Source: Xanthocytophaga flava (GTDB lineage Bacteria > Bacteroidota > Bacteroidia > Cytophagales > 172606-1). From it: a DNA stretch of 64,000 bases. Every line of letters begins with the position of its first letter. Within the stretch, counting starts at the first letter, position 1. Below the pieces are notes generated by a model. It ran no database searches and had not been told where the DNA came from. It worked only from the letters and a program-made list of their open reading frames with translations. Shown one piece after another: positions 55,240-64,000 of the stretch. The stretch is taken from contig NZ_JASJOR010000036.1 in NCBI RefSeq assembly GCF_030068545.1, positions 24,009 through 88,008 of the forward strand, in the 5' to 3' direction. The translations under genes were made by a program, and so were the position numbers.

Positions 55240-56688
55240 ATGCGCTTTTTTGTTTTAAAAATTTTGTTCCGGCAGGTTTATAGAAGTACTATCAAAAAAC
55301 GAAGCACACTCTGGCTGATCGGGATTTTTAATCTGATGTTAGTGTTTGCAGTAGTGTCAGGATATCAAATACTGACAACTCAGCAACAGATAGTAGACGA
55401 ATATAGCCATCAGGTGCGTCATCGCTGGGAAAAAAGTCCTGATAAGCATCCTCATCGAATGGCACATTATGGATATGTGGCTTTTCGTCAGAAGTTTCCG
55501 TTGAGCTTCTTTGACTTCGGAATGAATAGCTATGTAGGTAATGCTGTTTTTCTGGAAGCCCATAGGCAAAATACCGTTAATTTTTCAGAGGCCAGTTTGT
55601 CTAACGGATTGTTACGGTTTGGGGAGATTTCGGCTGGTTTGATTTTACAGCTTTTGCTGCCACTGGTGATTTTTTTCTGGGGATTCGATCTGATATCTGC
55701 TGAACGTGAAAATGGAACTCTCCGGATTTTACTCACGCAGGGTATCAGTTGGCCGGAATTAATTATGGGTAAATGTCTGGGACTGTTTTCTGTATCGCTG
55801 ACCATCTTTGCACCTGTAGCAGTGATAAGTCTCATTTTGTTGTTTTGCAATGAGGCCATAAGCGAGAATTGGCAGGCATTGGGTTACTTTGCTATATTGG
55901 TTGTAGCCTATTTGGTGTACTTACTTATTGTTTCATTGCTGGCTGTCTTTGTTTCTGCAAAAAGCAATACTTCCAAATCTGCTCTGACTAAACTGATCGG
56001 TTTTTGGTTGTTCTTTACACTAATACTTCCAAAAATTTCACTGGTAGTAGGGCAGAGTTTGTATCCTTCGCCCTCTAAGGTTGAGTTTGATACAGCCGTA
56101 GAACAGGAACTATTGGCTCTGGGAGACAGTCATAATCCTAATGATCCTCACTTTAAAGCGTTAAAAGATTCCTTGTTACAAGCATATGGCGTAGATTCTA
56201 CTCATAAGCTGCCATTCAACTATGGTGGCTATGTGATGCGGGAAGGAGAAAGACTTAGTGCCGAAACATATAAAAGACATCAGGCAAAGCTGGTAGCGAT
56301 TTATCAAAAGCAACAGAATGTAGTGCGATTGACTGCTTTGTGCAATCCCTTTATGGCTATCAAAAATCTGTCAATGGCACTCTCTGGAACTGATTATGCT
56401 ACTTACCATGATTTTGAAAATCAGGCTGAGGCATACCGCTATAAGTTGGCCCAGACAATGAACGAACTGCAAATCAAGCTAATCAGTAATACCACCAAAG
56501 GTTCATCAGGCAAGCAGGCTATCATTAGCCGGAAGCACTGGGCTGAGTTCCCTGATTTCAGACACCATTTCCCCGCCTTTGTCCATGTTTTTCAGCAGGA
56601 GGGACTTGCTATTATCTCTCTGATTATTTGGTTATCAGGGTTGTACTTTCTGGTAACACTATCTTCCAAGCATTTTAAAGCATTCTAA
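55240..56688 (+). CDS. ABC-2 type permease, DUF3526-like
   Basis: The 482-residue protein has a first membrane helix (about 22-45), then a long periplasmic loop (about 50-120), then several helices and a second large loop (about 275-440) before a last helix. This layout is that of DUF3526-type ABC-2 permeases. Its 3' end is two bases from the next permease gene, so they are translated together. No peptide or metal motif was found. Confidence 0.78.
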   Translation: MRFFVLKILFRQVYRSTIKKRSTLWLIGIFNLMLVFAVVSGYQILTTQQQIVDEYSHQVRHRWEKSPDKHPHRMAHYGYVAFRQKFPLSFFDFGMNSYVGNAVFLEAHRQNTVNFSEASLSNGLLRFGEISAGLILQLLLPLVIFFWGFDLISAERENGTLRILLTQGISWPELIMGKCLGLFSVSLTIFAPVAVISLILLFCNEAISENWQALGYFAILVVAYLVYLLIVSLLAVFVSAKSNTSKSALTKLIGFWLFFTLILPKISLVVGQSLYPSPSKVEFDTAVEQELLALGDSHNPNDPHFKALKDSLLQAYGVDSTHKLPFNYGGYVMREGERLSAETYKRHQAKLVAIYQKQQNVVRLTALCNPFMAIKNLSMALSGTDYATYHDFENQAEAYRYKLAQTMNELQIKLISNTTKGSSGKQAIISRKHWAEFPDFRHHFPAFVHVFQQEGLAIISLIIWLSGLYFLVTLSSKHFKAF

Positions 56689-56690
56689 TT

Positions 56691-58058
56691 ATGACAGGGT
56701 TACTGATTAAAAACTTCGTTCGTTCAAAAGGACTAATGACAGGGATTTTGCTGTTATTTATCTCTGGCTTGATAAGTTTGAATGTAGGAAAGCATTTTCT
56801 TGAAAAGAATCAACAGATTATTCAGCAGACGGCCCACTTCCAGCAGGAAAACATAGATCGGAATGTGAAATATGTCAATAAGGAAATAGGGCTTTTATTA
56901 TACTATGTTCGTTTTGGCCTGGCAAATCATACTCCCAATCTCGCAGGTCTTTCTATTGGGCAACGGGACATTAATCCGGCTGTACTAAGTGTCACTATTC
57001 GTAATCTGGAAGAACAGAAATATACTACCGATCTGATGAACCCAATGTATCAGTTGATTGGCAATCTGGATTTTAGTTTTGTGCTGATATACTTTTTTCC
57101 ACTAATCATCATTGCGTTCTGCTTTAACCTGATTTCAGAAGAGAAAGAAGAAGGAACCTGGAGTCTGGTACTGAGCCAGGCAATTAGTCCATTGAAGATG
57201 TTAAGGTTAAAGCTATGTATCCGGTATGTAAGTGTGCTTACAGTGCTATTGTTATTGCTGGTTATCGCTAAATTTTATCTGGCTATTCCTGTAGATAATG
57301 CTTTTGTTGCCTTTGGCCTGACCGCTATTTTATATATAAGCTTCTGGTTTAGTATGTCCTGGTTGATTGTATCGTTTCACAGAGACTCAAGTTACAATGC
57401 TTTGTTACTACTTATTGTATGGGTAATGCTCACCATCGTAATTCCTGCTTCCGTTAATACAGTCATAGTTTATAAATATCCTGTATCTGAGGCATTTAGA
57501 GTGGTATTGGAAAGCAGGGAAGGGTATCATTCTAAATGGGATCAGCCAAAAGAACCAACGATACAAAAATTCCGGAAGCGTTATCCGCAATTTAACCAGT
57601 ACAAGCATCCGGAAGGAAAAGACTATAGCTGGCTTTGGTATTATGCCATGCAACAGATGGGAGACGATGAAGCTGCTGTTCATGCAACAGATTTGAAAAT
57701 AAAGCTATGGAAACGGGAGGCAGCCAGTTCGGTTATTGGTTTGTTTGTACCTACGATTCATACACAGCAAATCTGTAATCATCTGAGTCAATCAGATATG
57801 GCTAACCACTTGAACTTTATAGAAAAACTGGAAGAGTTTCATGAACAGAAACGGTTGTATTTCTATCCGAAAATCTTCACAGATTTTGCCGTTGCAGATG
57901 AAAACTGGAAAGCATTTCCGCTTGTGTATTTTCAGGATCAGGTATCTGTCAGTTGGAGTATGGTTCTGATTCCTGTGTTTAGTCTCTGTGTTGTTTGTGT
58001 GGTCTGGGCAGGAATTAATTTCAGAAGGCCATTGGAACGCAATGCGCGTTATCAGTAA
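56691..58058 (+). CDS. ABC-2 type permease, DUF3526-like (second copy)
   Basis: The 455-residue permease has the same plan as the preceding one: a helix (about 17-35), a loop, ISEEKEEGTWSLVLSQ (a conserved cytosolic stretch before the core helices, comparable with ISAERENGTLRILLTQ in the first), several helices and a final helix. The two are therefore divergent paralogues that probably form a heterodimer. It precedes the ATPase gene by 23 bases. Confidence 0.78.
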   Translation: MTGLLIKNFVRSKGLMTGILLLFISGLISLNVGKHFLEKNQQIIQQTAHFQQENIDRNVKYVNKEIGLLLYYVRFGLANHTPNLAGLSIGQRDINPAVLSVTIRNLEEQKYTTDLMNPMYQLIGNLDFSFVLIYFFPLIIIAFCFNLISEEKEEGTWSLVLSQAISPLKMLRLKLCIRYVSVLTVLLLLLVIAKFYLAIPVDNAFVAFGLTAILYISFWFSMSWLIVSFHRDSSYNALLLLIVWVMLTIVIPASVNTVIVYKYPVSEAFRVVLESREGYHSKWDQPKEPTIQKFRKRYPQFNQYKHPEGKDYSWLWYYAMQQMGDDEAAVHATDLKIKLWKREAASSVIGLFVPTIHTQQICNHLSQSDMANHLNFIEKLEEFHEQKRLYFYPKIFTDFAVADENWKAFPLVYFQDQVSVSWSMVLIPVFSLCVVCVVWAGINFRRPLERNARYQ

Positions 58059-58081
58059 ATTATTCATTGTAAACAAATTAT

Positions 58082-58777
58082 ATGCTTACTGCTAAAAATC
58101 TCACTAAAAAATACGGAGACCATGTTGCTCTCCATAACTTAAATTTGACTATTGAGGCTGGCGAAATATTTGCTTTGCTGGGTCAGAACGGAGCAGGTAA
58201 AACTACTACTATCAATTGTTTTCTGGGTTTCATAGAGCCTAGTAGTGGTCAGGCAAGTATCAATGATATTTCGGTGACACAAAATACAGCTGAAACCAAA
58301 AAGTATCTGGCTTATATTCCTGAAACGGTAATCCTGTATGGCAATCTAACAGGGATTGAAAATCTTGAGTTTTTCTCTCAATTGGCCGGATTTCGTTATT
58401 CAAGAGAAGAACTATCGGGCTTTCTTTCCAAGGCAGGCTTACAAACAACAGCACATAGTCAGCGGGTAGGAGGGTATTCAAAAGGGATGAGGCAAAAGGT
58501 TGGAATTGCCATTGCGATTGCCAAAAAAGCAAAGGTATTACTACTTGATGAGCCTACCAGTGGGCTTGATCCGAAAGCTTCCAATGAATTTTCTGAAATC
58601 CTAAAAGAACTATCGCTGCGGGGAACAGCCATCCTGATGGCTACACATGATATATTCCGTGCCAAAGAAGTAGCCCATCGTATCGGAATTATGAAGGAGG
58701 GACATTTGGTTTCTGTGATTGATTCCAGAGATATCTCTGCAACCGAATTAGAGCAGTTGTATTTGCAAACGGTATAA
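58082..58777 (+). CDS. ABC transporter ATP-binding protein
   Basis: The 231-residue ATPase has Walker A GQNGAGKT (34-41), the signature GGYSKGMRQKVG, Walker B VLLLDEPTSGLDP and a switch His. This class (CcmA/NodI/NosF-like) drives ABC-2 exporters, so the transporter more likely exports or moves something in the envelope than imports it. Last gene of the operon that starts with the receptor. Confidence 0.9.
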   Translation: MLTAKNLTKKYGDHVALHNLNLTIEAGEIFALLGQNGAGKTTTINCFLGFIEPSSGQASINDISVTQNTAETKKYLAYIPETVILYGNLTGIENLEFFSQLAGFRYSREELSGFLSKAGLQTTAHSQRVGGYSKGMRQKVGIAIAIAKKAKVLLLDEPTSGLDPKASNEFSEILKELSLRGTAILMATHDIFRAKEVAHRIGIMKEGHLVSVIDSRDISATELEQLYLQTV

Positions 58778-58863
58778 TTGGGTAATAAAATGTTTTGTTT
58801 TATCTATCTTTCTAAGACAATCATTTGCCTTATACTTGGTTTAAACAATAACATCATTTGATA

Positions 58864-59397
58864 ATGAGACGTACATTAGTTTATACCTGCCTAAGTATGT
58901 TCTTCACTATTTTTAGCTTTCAGATCAAGGCTGGAAGTAGAGAAGATCCAGAGACATTTGATGCATTTGTTAATGCTGTACAGGAGAATCATCTCATATC
59001 CGTAAAAGCGATAAAACAGTATGTTAAACTGGATAATTCGTTCTTTAAAGGCCAAAGTATATTTAGAGGAGAGTTTGGGATGAAGGTAACAGATAATGTT
59101 TATGTTATTATACTTAAGCATTTTCAGGGGAACTATGTAAAAGATATCCTGATTACATTTAACAAGATCCATGAGCAAATTACTTACAAAAGCATTATTT
59201 CAAGTTGTAAAGAATGCAAGTCAACAGACCTGTTTGCCGATCTAAGTTTTGAAAGTGAAGAGAGAAGAAAAGTCCTGATCGAATACTATGAACCTATTTT
59301 TCAAAAGGCAAAGATTTTGGAAAGTCAACGAAAGATTAAAAAAACGGAACATTGGTATATAACAGACAAAGGCTATATTCTAAAAAGTGAGTGGTAA
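58864..59397 (+). CDS. Hypothetical secreted protein
   Basis: The 177-residue protein has a signal peptide (to about KAG, 23). The mature part is soluble with charged helices; a CKEC pair sits near 118-121. No family recognised. It may or may not belong to the preceding operon: the gap is 86 bases. Confidence 0.5.
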   Translation: MRRTLVYTCLSMFFTIFSFQIKAGSREDPETFDAFVNAVQENHLISVKAIKQYVKLDNSFFKGQSIFRGEFGMKVTDNVYVIILKHFQGNYVKDILITFNKIHEQITYKSIISSCKECKSTDLFADLSFESEERRKVLIEYYEPIFQKAKILESQRKIKKTEHWYITDKGYILKSEW

Positions 59398-59434
59398 GCT
59401 ATTTTTCAATACTACCTACAGAAAAGTAGTTTAC

Positions 59435-59824
59435 TTATGGTTTAATCTCCAACCTACCTTTTGCAATCTGCTCTTTTATGCTGATAAAAGATGGATTGTT
59501 GCCTTCTTCCCATTTTTGACCTCTAAATATCAGTGTAAAGTACTGATAGCTATCTGATCTAATACTGATGTTTAGAGTGTCATCTTTGGAGGGTGTATAA
59601 TCAAAATCAAAACAATTGCCTTCATTTAGTAGCTGTACAATCGTCTCTGCAGTAATCCCACTGCCCAGATCCTGAGTTGAACCCATGACTCTTCCAATAA
59701 GGTGTTCTTTTTTTAGCCCTACCAGACGTGACAATACCCACATATAGGTGTTTTTCGGATCTGGCGTTCCTTCAGATGTAACAATGCAGGTACAAAACTT
59801 TATTTGAGAAGTATTTTCACACAT
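59435..59824 (-). CDS. Hypothetical small protein
   Basis: The 129-residue product begins MCENTSQIKFCTCIVTSEG and contains alternating strands and helices; no signal peptide or membrane segment. I do not recognise it. It may be an immunity-type protein because a SUKH-like gene is its neighbour on the same strand, but this is only contextual. Confidence 0.45.
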   Translation of the reverse strand: MCENTSQIKFCTCIVTSEGTPDPKNTYMWVLSRLVGLKKEHLIGRVMGSTQDLGSGITAETIVQLLNEGNCFDFDYTPSKDDTLNISIRSDSYQYFTLIFRGQKWEEGNNPSFISIKEQIAKGRLEIKP

Positions 59825-59916
59825 AGGATTATAGACTTTGGTGGGGTTAGTAATTTCTGCTCAGATACATGTTATCTGGATAGCTAACTGTAAACTTATA
59901 ATTTTTGCAGATATAC

Positions 59917-59924
59917 CAAAAATA
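59917..59924 (-). promoter_or_regulatory. Putative -7 element of the 129-residue gene
   Basis: Minus-strand TATTTTTG matches TAnnTTTG, about 93 bases before the start codon. No TTG partner seen. Confidence 0.35.
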
Positions 59925-60069
59925 TAATAGAAAAGCCTATTCTAATAGAACAGCAATTTATACTACAATGATTGACTGTGTAATACTTTTTCTTTGGTAG
60001 ACCTCAAGCTGCGAGTAGAGTAAACCAATATGAGAAAACCAATAAACAACACACTTGCTACAATGAATT

Positions 60070-60720
60070 CTAGACGACTACCTTGTTCAGATGATCTCCC
60101 AATTCATGCAACAAATAACTTCTCAGATCCCAGCCATATACAATAATATCTGATCCCCAGACAGAGAGTATAGGATTACCTGCCTGACAGGGCTCACTTA
60201 CCATAAACCTGTGACTTTTCAATGGAAGTAAGGTAGGGGCTTGTTTATACCACTCTGTAAAGATGGCTTCTTTTTCTGTTTCTGATTGAGGCCTTTTTCC
60301 CCAGGATTTTATCCATACGCCATTCATACCTTTGACATCTTCCAGAACTGTTTGGTAAGGCCAGTCTAGCCTGCTCCGGATTTCCTGTTCATCTGTGAAC
60401 CAGTTATAGAAGAAAGGCCGCTCTTCTGTAATCTCTTCTTCTCCATTTTCAGAAGAATCTGTATATCGGATCACTTCTTTTCTGTCAATGGTATGGAGAA
60501 TCTTTAAAAACTCACGATGGTCAGGTGTAAACCGGATTGCATACTTTTTTTCAATTTCATCAATCTGAGTTTCTTCCATCCCAATCCATTTAGCACCTCG
60601 TATCCAATCTTCACAAACAAAGTCATCTGAGTTTACATCTGTATTTGCATTCCAGAATGCTTCTGTACGTTCTTTGAACCAGTATAAAAACTCTGTAATG
60701 TTTTCAGGTATCGTTTACAT
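60070..60720 (-). pseudogene. SUKH (SMI1/KNR4-like) gene with stop at codon 2
   Basis: The SUKH-type protein (REFLKILHTIDR region and WGSDIIVYGWDLRSYL near the end) can be read in one frame from 60720 to 60070, with family-like residues upstream of the first clear ATG (EDWIRGAKWIG, TEFLYWFKERTEAFW). The ATG at 60720 is followed directly by TAA. If TAA came from AAA (K), a 216-residue protein would be lost; otherwise a 169-residue protein could start at 60579. SUKH proteins are often immunity proteins of toxin systems; no toxin gene is near. Confidence 0.55.
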
Positions 60721-61051
60721 AGGTATATCTGTTTGATTGGTCTGCAAACTTAAGGGATGCCGTACGCAGTCTATTTGCGCAGAAATTGAATTTTTAATAA
60801 AAAACTTTTGGTGTGTATATGAGAGAAAATGCCAGCTATCATGAATAAGTTTTTATACTAATTCTATACAGTTATTTGTGTAGTCTTATTGCAAAAGATG
60901 AAAAGATGATTTAGTAGTCGTTGAAACTAAAACTACAGGGAGAGTGGAAGGTCGTAGATCTAGGATAAACTGGCATAGAATAACACTTTTTTGTAGTTTT
61001 ACCAGAGTAGGTTGTTTAATAGATTTTGTACTCTATATAATTATCTTCTGC
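60721..61051. other. 330-bp intergenic region
   Basis: Divergent between the SUKH-type gene and the AraC-type gene. It contains a -7-like element for the former at 60745-60752. No other feature was recognised. Confidence 0.5.
60745..60752 (-). promoter_or_regulatory. Putative -7 element of the SUKH-type gene
   Basis: Minus-strand TAAGTTTG matches TAnnTTTG and lies just 25 bases before the ATG at 60720, which supports that ATG as the original start. No TTG partner is clear. Confidence 0.4.
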
Positions 61052-61912
61052 ATGAAAACGCAAACGAGTACATCCACTACATATATTCCGAAAGGTATTC
61101 TGAAAGAATTTGTTGGTTCTATTGTACATCTGAACGGACTGGGTACAGGGATTGCGCTTCAGCGAGTATATCAGACAATCGTAATTAATATAGGTGCCAA
61201 TTTTTTTAACTCTGATCCCTATACTACAGAACCTTCAAAAGAACATTTACCTGCTATCTGGATTAATGGAAAACATGAACATCCGTTTGCATTAGAAAAT
61301 CCAGGTGTCATATCTCTATATGTAATTGGCATAAAACCCGGTATGTTGCCTTATTTTTCTCGTGTACCTGTAGTTGAAACCAACAGCCAGGCACTATGTG
61401 CTACCTATTGGGCTGAATCAGATATATTTACGTTGAGAGAACGATTGTTGGAATCTACAGATGTACAGACAGGTTTTGAATTAATAGAAGCATATTTTAT
61501 TAGCAGGCTTGAAGGTAAGAATTTTCTATCGCTTCCAAAGATTCATTATTTAAGCAAAGCTATAACCAACAATACTGTAACGGAAATTTGTGCCACAATG
61601 GGTTGTACACGAAAGAAGTTAAGGGCAGATTCTATTCAATATTTTGGAGCTCCAGTCAAAAACATGCAAGGGATTATATGTTTTGGACAGCACCTGACTG
61701 CTATAGCCAGTCAGCCACATCAGTCTTTATCTTCACTACATTTGTTCTACGATCAGGCACATTTTATCAAGGATTTCAAAGTCCGAACGGGTATGACTCC
61801 AGGTCAGTATCGTTTGCTTTGCCAAAAATACTCCCAAATCCGATACAGTCCCAATTTTATTCCTCTTCCTAAGGAAACATTTTTACAATTTATTGCCAGC
61901 CATCCAGACTAA
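61052..61912 (+). CDS. AraC-family transcriptional regulator
   Basis: The 286-residue protein has an N-terminal sensor-like region (about 1-170) and a C-terminal AraC helix-turn-helix with DQAHFIKDFKVRTGMTPGQY (about 240-259). Its DNA-binding part fits the family. The internal ATG at 61052 is preferred because the upstream extension is not conserved-looking. The VOC gene follows by 38 bases, so they may be one unit. Confidence 0.82.
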   Translation: MKTQTSTSTTYIPKGILKEFVGSIVHLNGLGTGIALQRVYQTIVINIGANFFNSDPYTTEPSKEHLPAIWINGKHEHPFALENPGVISLYVIGIKPGMLPYFSRVPVVETNSQALCATYWAESDIFTLRERLLESTDVQTGFELIEAYFISRLEGKNFLSLPKIHYLSKAITNNTVTEICATMGCTRKKLRADSIQYFGAPVKNMQGIICFGQHLTAIASQPHQSLSSLHLFYDQAHFIKDFKVRTGMTPGQYRLLCQKYSQIRYSPNFIPLPKETFLQFIASHPD

Positions 61913-61950
61913 CTTTGTTCAGTAATAATTACTTAAATCCTTACTGACAT

Positions 61951-62307
61951 ATGACAGAATCAACCCACCCTGTAGTATTTTTTGATATTGGTTGTAAAGA
62001 CCTTAACAAAACAACTACATTCTACCAAAGCTTATTTGGCTGGACACCCTCTGGTATCCCATTGGCTAATCTAATCAACACTGGTTCTCTGGAAGGCATT
62101 CAGGGACAGATTACAGCATTGGGACACGAACCGCATAACTATGTGATTGTGTATATACAGGTAGACAATATTAGTTTACAGTTAGACAGAATTATAACTG
62201 CAGGTGGACAAAAACTGGTTGGTCCAGTAACACTCCCTAATGGAAAGCAATTTGCCTGGTTTAAAGATTTGGAGGGTACTACAATGGGTTTGGTAACAAA
62301 GGTATAG
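61951..62307 (+). CDS. VOC-family (glyoxalase/bleomycin-resistance fold) protein
   Basis: The 118-residue protein begins VVFFDIGCKDLNKTTTFYQS and ends FAWFKDLEGTTMGLV, the two betaalphabetabetabeta modules of the VOC fold. Substrate unknown. It follows an AraC-type regulator gene by 38 bases, and the two are probably co-transcribed. Confidence 0.82.
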   Translation: MTESTHPVVFFDIGCKDLNKTTTFYQSLFGWTPSGIPLANLINTGSLEGIQGQITALGHEPHNYVIVYIQVDNISLQLDRIITAGGQKLVGPVTLPNGKQFAWFKDLEGTTMGLVTKV

Positions 62308-62367
62308 ATAGTGTTTATGTGAAATATTCCATAACCTATGGATCTATAAGAACTTAATACTAATACT

Positions 62368-62396
62368 AAAAGCCGGCTTCTACAACACCGGCTTTT
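62368..62396. terminator. Bidirectional terminator VOC / membrane protein
   Basis: Perfect 9-bp arms AAAAGCCGG/CCGGCTTTT (62368-62376 and 62388-62396) between convergent genes. Confidence 0.75.
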
Positions 62397-62434
62397 AAAC
62401 TTTTAAAGATGCATAAGAAAATAATCTATTGGTC

Positions 62435-62914
62435 TTACTTAGATTTGGGATCGGCTTCTTTAAATAGTTGTATTTTGCTTGTTGTAGGTACTATAAAGTT
62501 TCTGAAAAAATAGCCCCAGGGCATTGCAATTACAAAAACTATAACTCCTGAAAACACCATAGTCATGTATTCTGCCGGAGAACCTGCCAGTTCATTATTT
62601 AACCACAAGGGAAAGGCTACTATAATAAGCCAAGTACTCTTGTATATAATGTCAAACAACACAATTGGTAACATTTTGAGTGGATGGAATATACCTATAA
62701 AAGACATAGAGGAATAAGCGCCCCACATACACCAGGCTGCTGCATCCACTGTATTCCACGGCCCTGTATGAGTGAAAATATATTTCCAGGAATCATAGGT
62801 CAGAAACATGAGTGTAAAAAGTAGTCTTAACAGATATATATTGATTCTGCGAACGCCTTCATACTGTTTAAAATCTCTGCTGAAAAGGGTTTGTAATAGG
62901 GTCAGTGTTTTCAT
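62435..62914 (-). CDS. Hypothetical four-helix membrane protein
   Basis: The 159-residue protein has about four membrane helices (about 30-45, 60-80, 84-104 and 116-136) and basic ends. It could be a DoxX-like or unrelated protein; no diagnostic motif was seen. A terminator serves it and the convergent VOC gene. Confidence 0.55.
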   Translation of the reverse strand: MKTLTLLQTLFSRDFKQYEGVRRINIYLLRLLFTLMFLTYDSWKYIFTHTGPWNTVDAAAWCMWGAYSSMSFIGIFHPLKMLPIVLFDIIYKSTWLIIVAFPLWLNNELAGSPAEYMTMVFSGVIVFVIAMPWGYFFRNFIVPTTSKIQLFKEADPKSK

Positions 62915-63102
62915 ATTGATTTATTTTTAAGCAAGATGCAATGTCCTGATGGTGAAAAGAAGAAATGATGACAGGCACTCTTTAACCACTGATAGAAGCC
63001 TTATATTCCATGATCAACCCGGTTTTATCCTTCTAAATAAGCTATTCGAATGTTTCGGATGATTGTCTGTCATTTTTGATTCCGAGTAGATTGTTAAATA
63101 TC

Positions 63103-63110
63103 TACCTTTG
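63103..63110 (+). promoter_or_regulatory. Putative -7 element of the LytS-like kinase gene
   Basis: TACCTTTG matches TAnnTTTG, 17 bases before the ATG; the upstream element reads TTC, not TTG, at about 20 bases. Confidence 0.45.
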
Positions 63111-63127
63111 AAGAGAATCTAAGAATA

Positions 63128-63922
63128 ATGAATCACCTTCTAAAGAAACAAATCAGCTGGATTCTTATTACAGGAACCCTATTTACATGCTTTTACTGGT
63201 TATTTAGATTAGCTATACCTGGTGCTGCTTTTGAGTTTGCTACAAGTATTACTGCTATTATCATGAGTGGGCTGTTGTCAGGAAGGTATGTTGCACGATT
63301 AGGATATAATACTTCTCCACATACATCAAATCTTGTTTTGGTGGTTTTGATAGGGTTAGTTATTATAGGTCTTATGGGAATGGGGTGGCTTATCAGTAAA
63401 ATGATTGGTAATACACAGTTCCACCACTTTTTCTTTACTATCCTACTATTGTTTCTGGTAAATGGTCTGGTTGCAGCAATCATAAGTCTAGTGCGAAACC
63501 GGATCAAAACAACTCTTCGCTTAACACAAACTGCCCTTGCTCAAAGTAAAACAGAACTGCAGTTGTTGCAGTCACAAATGAGTCCCCACTTTTTATTTAA
63601 CACCCTGAATAATCTGTATGGGCTATCTCTTTCAGAACATTATAAGGTTCCAGAACTACTGTTGAAGTTGTCGGATCTGCTGAGATATTCTGTATATGAA
63701 GCAAAAGAAATATTTGTACCTCTTCAGGATGAAGTTAACTATCTTAAAAACTATATTGAATTTGAAAAAATCCGATTGGGAGACAGATTGTCTCTCACCC
63801 TTCAACTTCAGGAGGTAAATGATAAATCTGTACATATTGCCCCTCTGCTGTGGATTGTTTTTGTTGAAAATGCGAAGTTGTTTAGTAAAAGGAAAGGATT
63901 CCCGAAAAAGAGTGAATTTTGA
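63128..63922 (+). pseudogene. LytS/YehU-type sensor histidine kinase, truncated by a probable insertion
   Basis: The protein has four membrane helices (to about 125), then the His_kinase region with LLQSQMSPHFLFNTLNNLYG (phospho-His in SPHFLFN). The ATP-binding N-box begins correctly as IVFVENA and should continue FKHS; instead the frame runs into KLFSKRKGFPKKSEF and a stop. The break is at 63874/63875. The rest of the ATPase domain is missing, so the kinase is almost surely inactive. No response-regulator gene is visible in the window. Confidence 0.75.
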
Positions 63923-64000
63923 GATGCGAACCAAAAAATATCACTCTAAATGGAAATCCTTTCGAAAGATACCATACGCACCTATATAGTTGCAAATTTA
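63875..64000. mobile_element. Possible end of an inserted element
   Basis: Sequence after the break in the kinase gene is not kinase in any frame. It contains a two-part inverted repeat: AAAGGATT at 63893-63900 with AATCCTTT at 63955-63962, and AGAGTGA at 63909-63915 with TCACTCT at 63941-63947. Such a subterminal hairpin is seen at ends of some insertion sequences. The element itself is outside the window. Confidence 0.4.

Overview
The window looks like chromosome of a member of the Bacteroidota, most likely order Cytophagales. The evidence is AT-rich DNA, starts without Shine-Dalgarno sequences, several promoters of the Bacteroidota type (TTG, 18-20 bases, TAnnTTTG), many short lipoproteins, a TonB receptor with a carboxypeptidase-regulatory N-domain, a NagB/PIG-L fusion, and a split tetratricopeptide histidine kinase with a LuxR-type regulator. 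The genus is not proven. No tRNA, rRNA or CRISPR array was seen.

Layout. 1-8.7 kb (+): the 3' end of a PIG-L family gene, fabG, lepB, a RavA-like MoxR ATPase, an aquaglyceroporin overlapping a small secreted-protein gene, and a PhoD-like phosphatase lipoprotein. 8.8-10.9 kb (-): a two-gene module of a half-size HsdS-like protein and an HsdM-like protein, without HsdR and with an altered catalytic motif. 11.3-20.5 kb: NagB/PIG-L fusion, GT-C glycosyltransferase-like protein, small coiled-coil protein, MerR regulator, M23 peptidase, alaS. 20.6-37.3 kb (almost all -): ridA, lpdA, DinB protein, LOG-like protein, murI, MocA-like and XdhC proteins, SMP-30 protein, M19 dipeptidase, Gfo/Idh/MocA oxidoreductase and a two-component system; an AI-2E-type transporter is the exception. 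37.5-49.4 kb: two lipoproteins, OsmC, two related polytopic membrane proteins, a possible DNA polymerase III psi-like protein, a DEAD-box helicase, a TlpA-type thioredoxin and gatB.

49.4-51.3 kb is a compact redox-type unit: an ArsR-family gene with three cysteines, an old-yellow-enzyme gene, and three copies of ATATCGGA, one of them between the -33 and -7 elements of the arsR promoter. 52.6-58.8 kb is an operon with a clear promoter: TonB-dependent receptor, two ABC-2 permeases and an ABC ATPase. 58.8-64 kb is accessory in character: secreted and immunity-like proteins, a SUKH-type gene whose upstream ATG is followed at once by a stop codon, an AraC regulator with a VOC protein, and a LytS-type histidine kinase cut off inside its conserved N-box by what looks like an inserted element.

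Most housekeeping genes are separate units bounded by perfect hairpins. The parts most worth following up are the orphan HsdM/HsdS-like pair, the ArsR/OYE regulatory unit, the receptor/ABC operon, the psi-like protein and the right-hand insertion junction.
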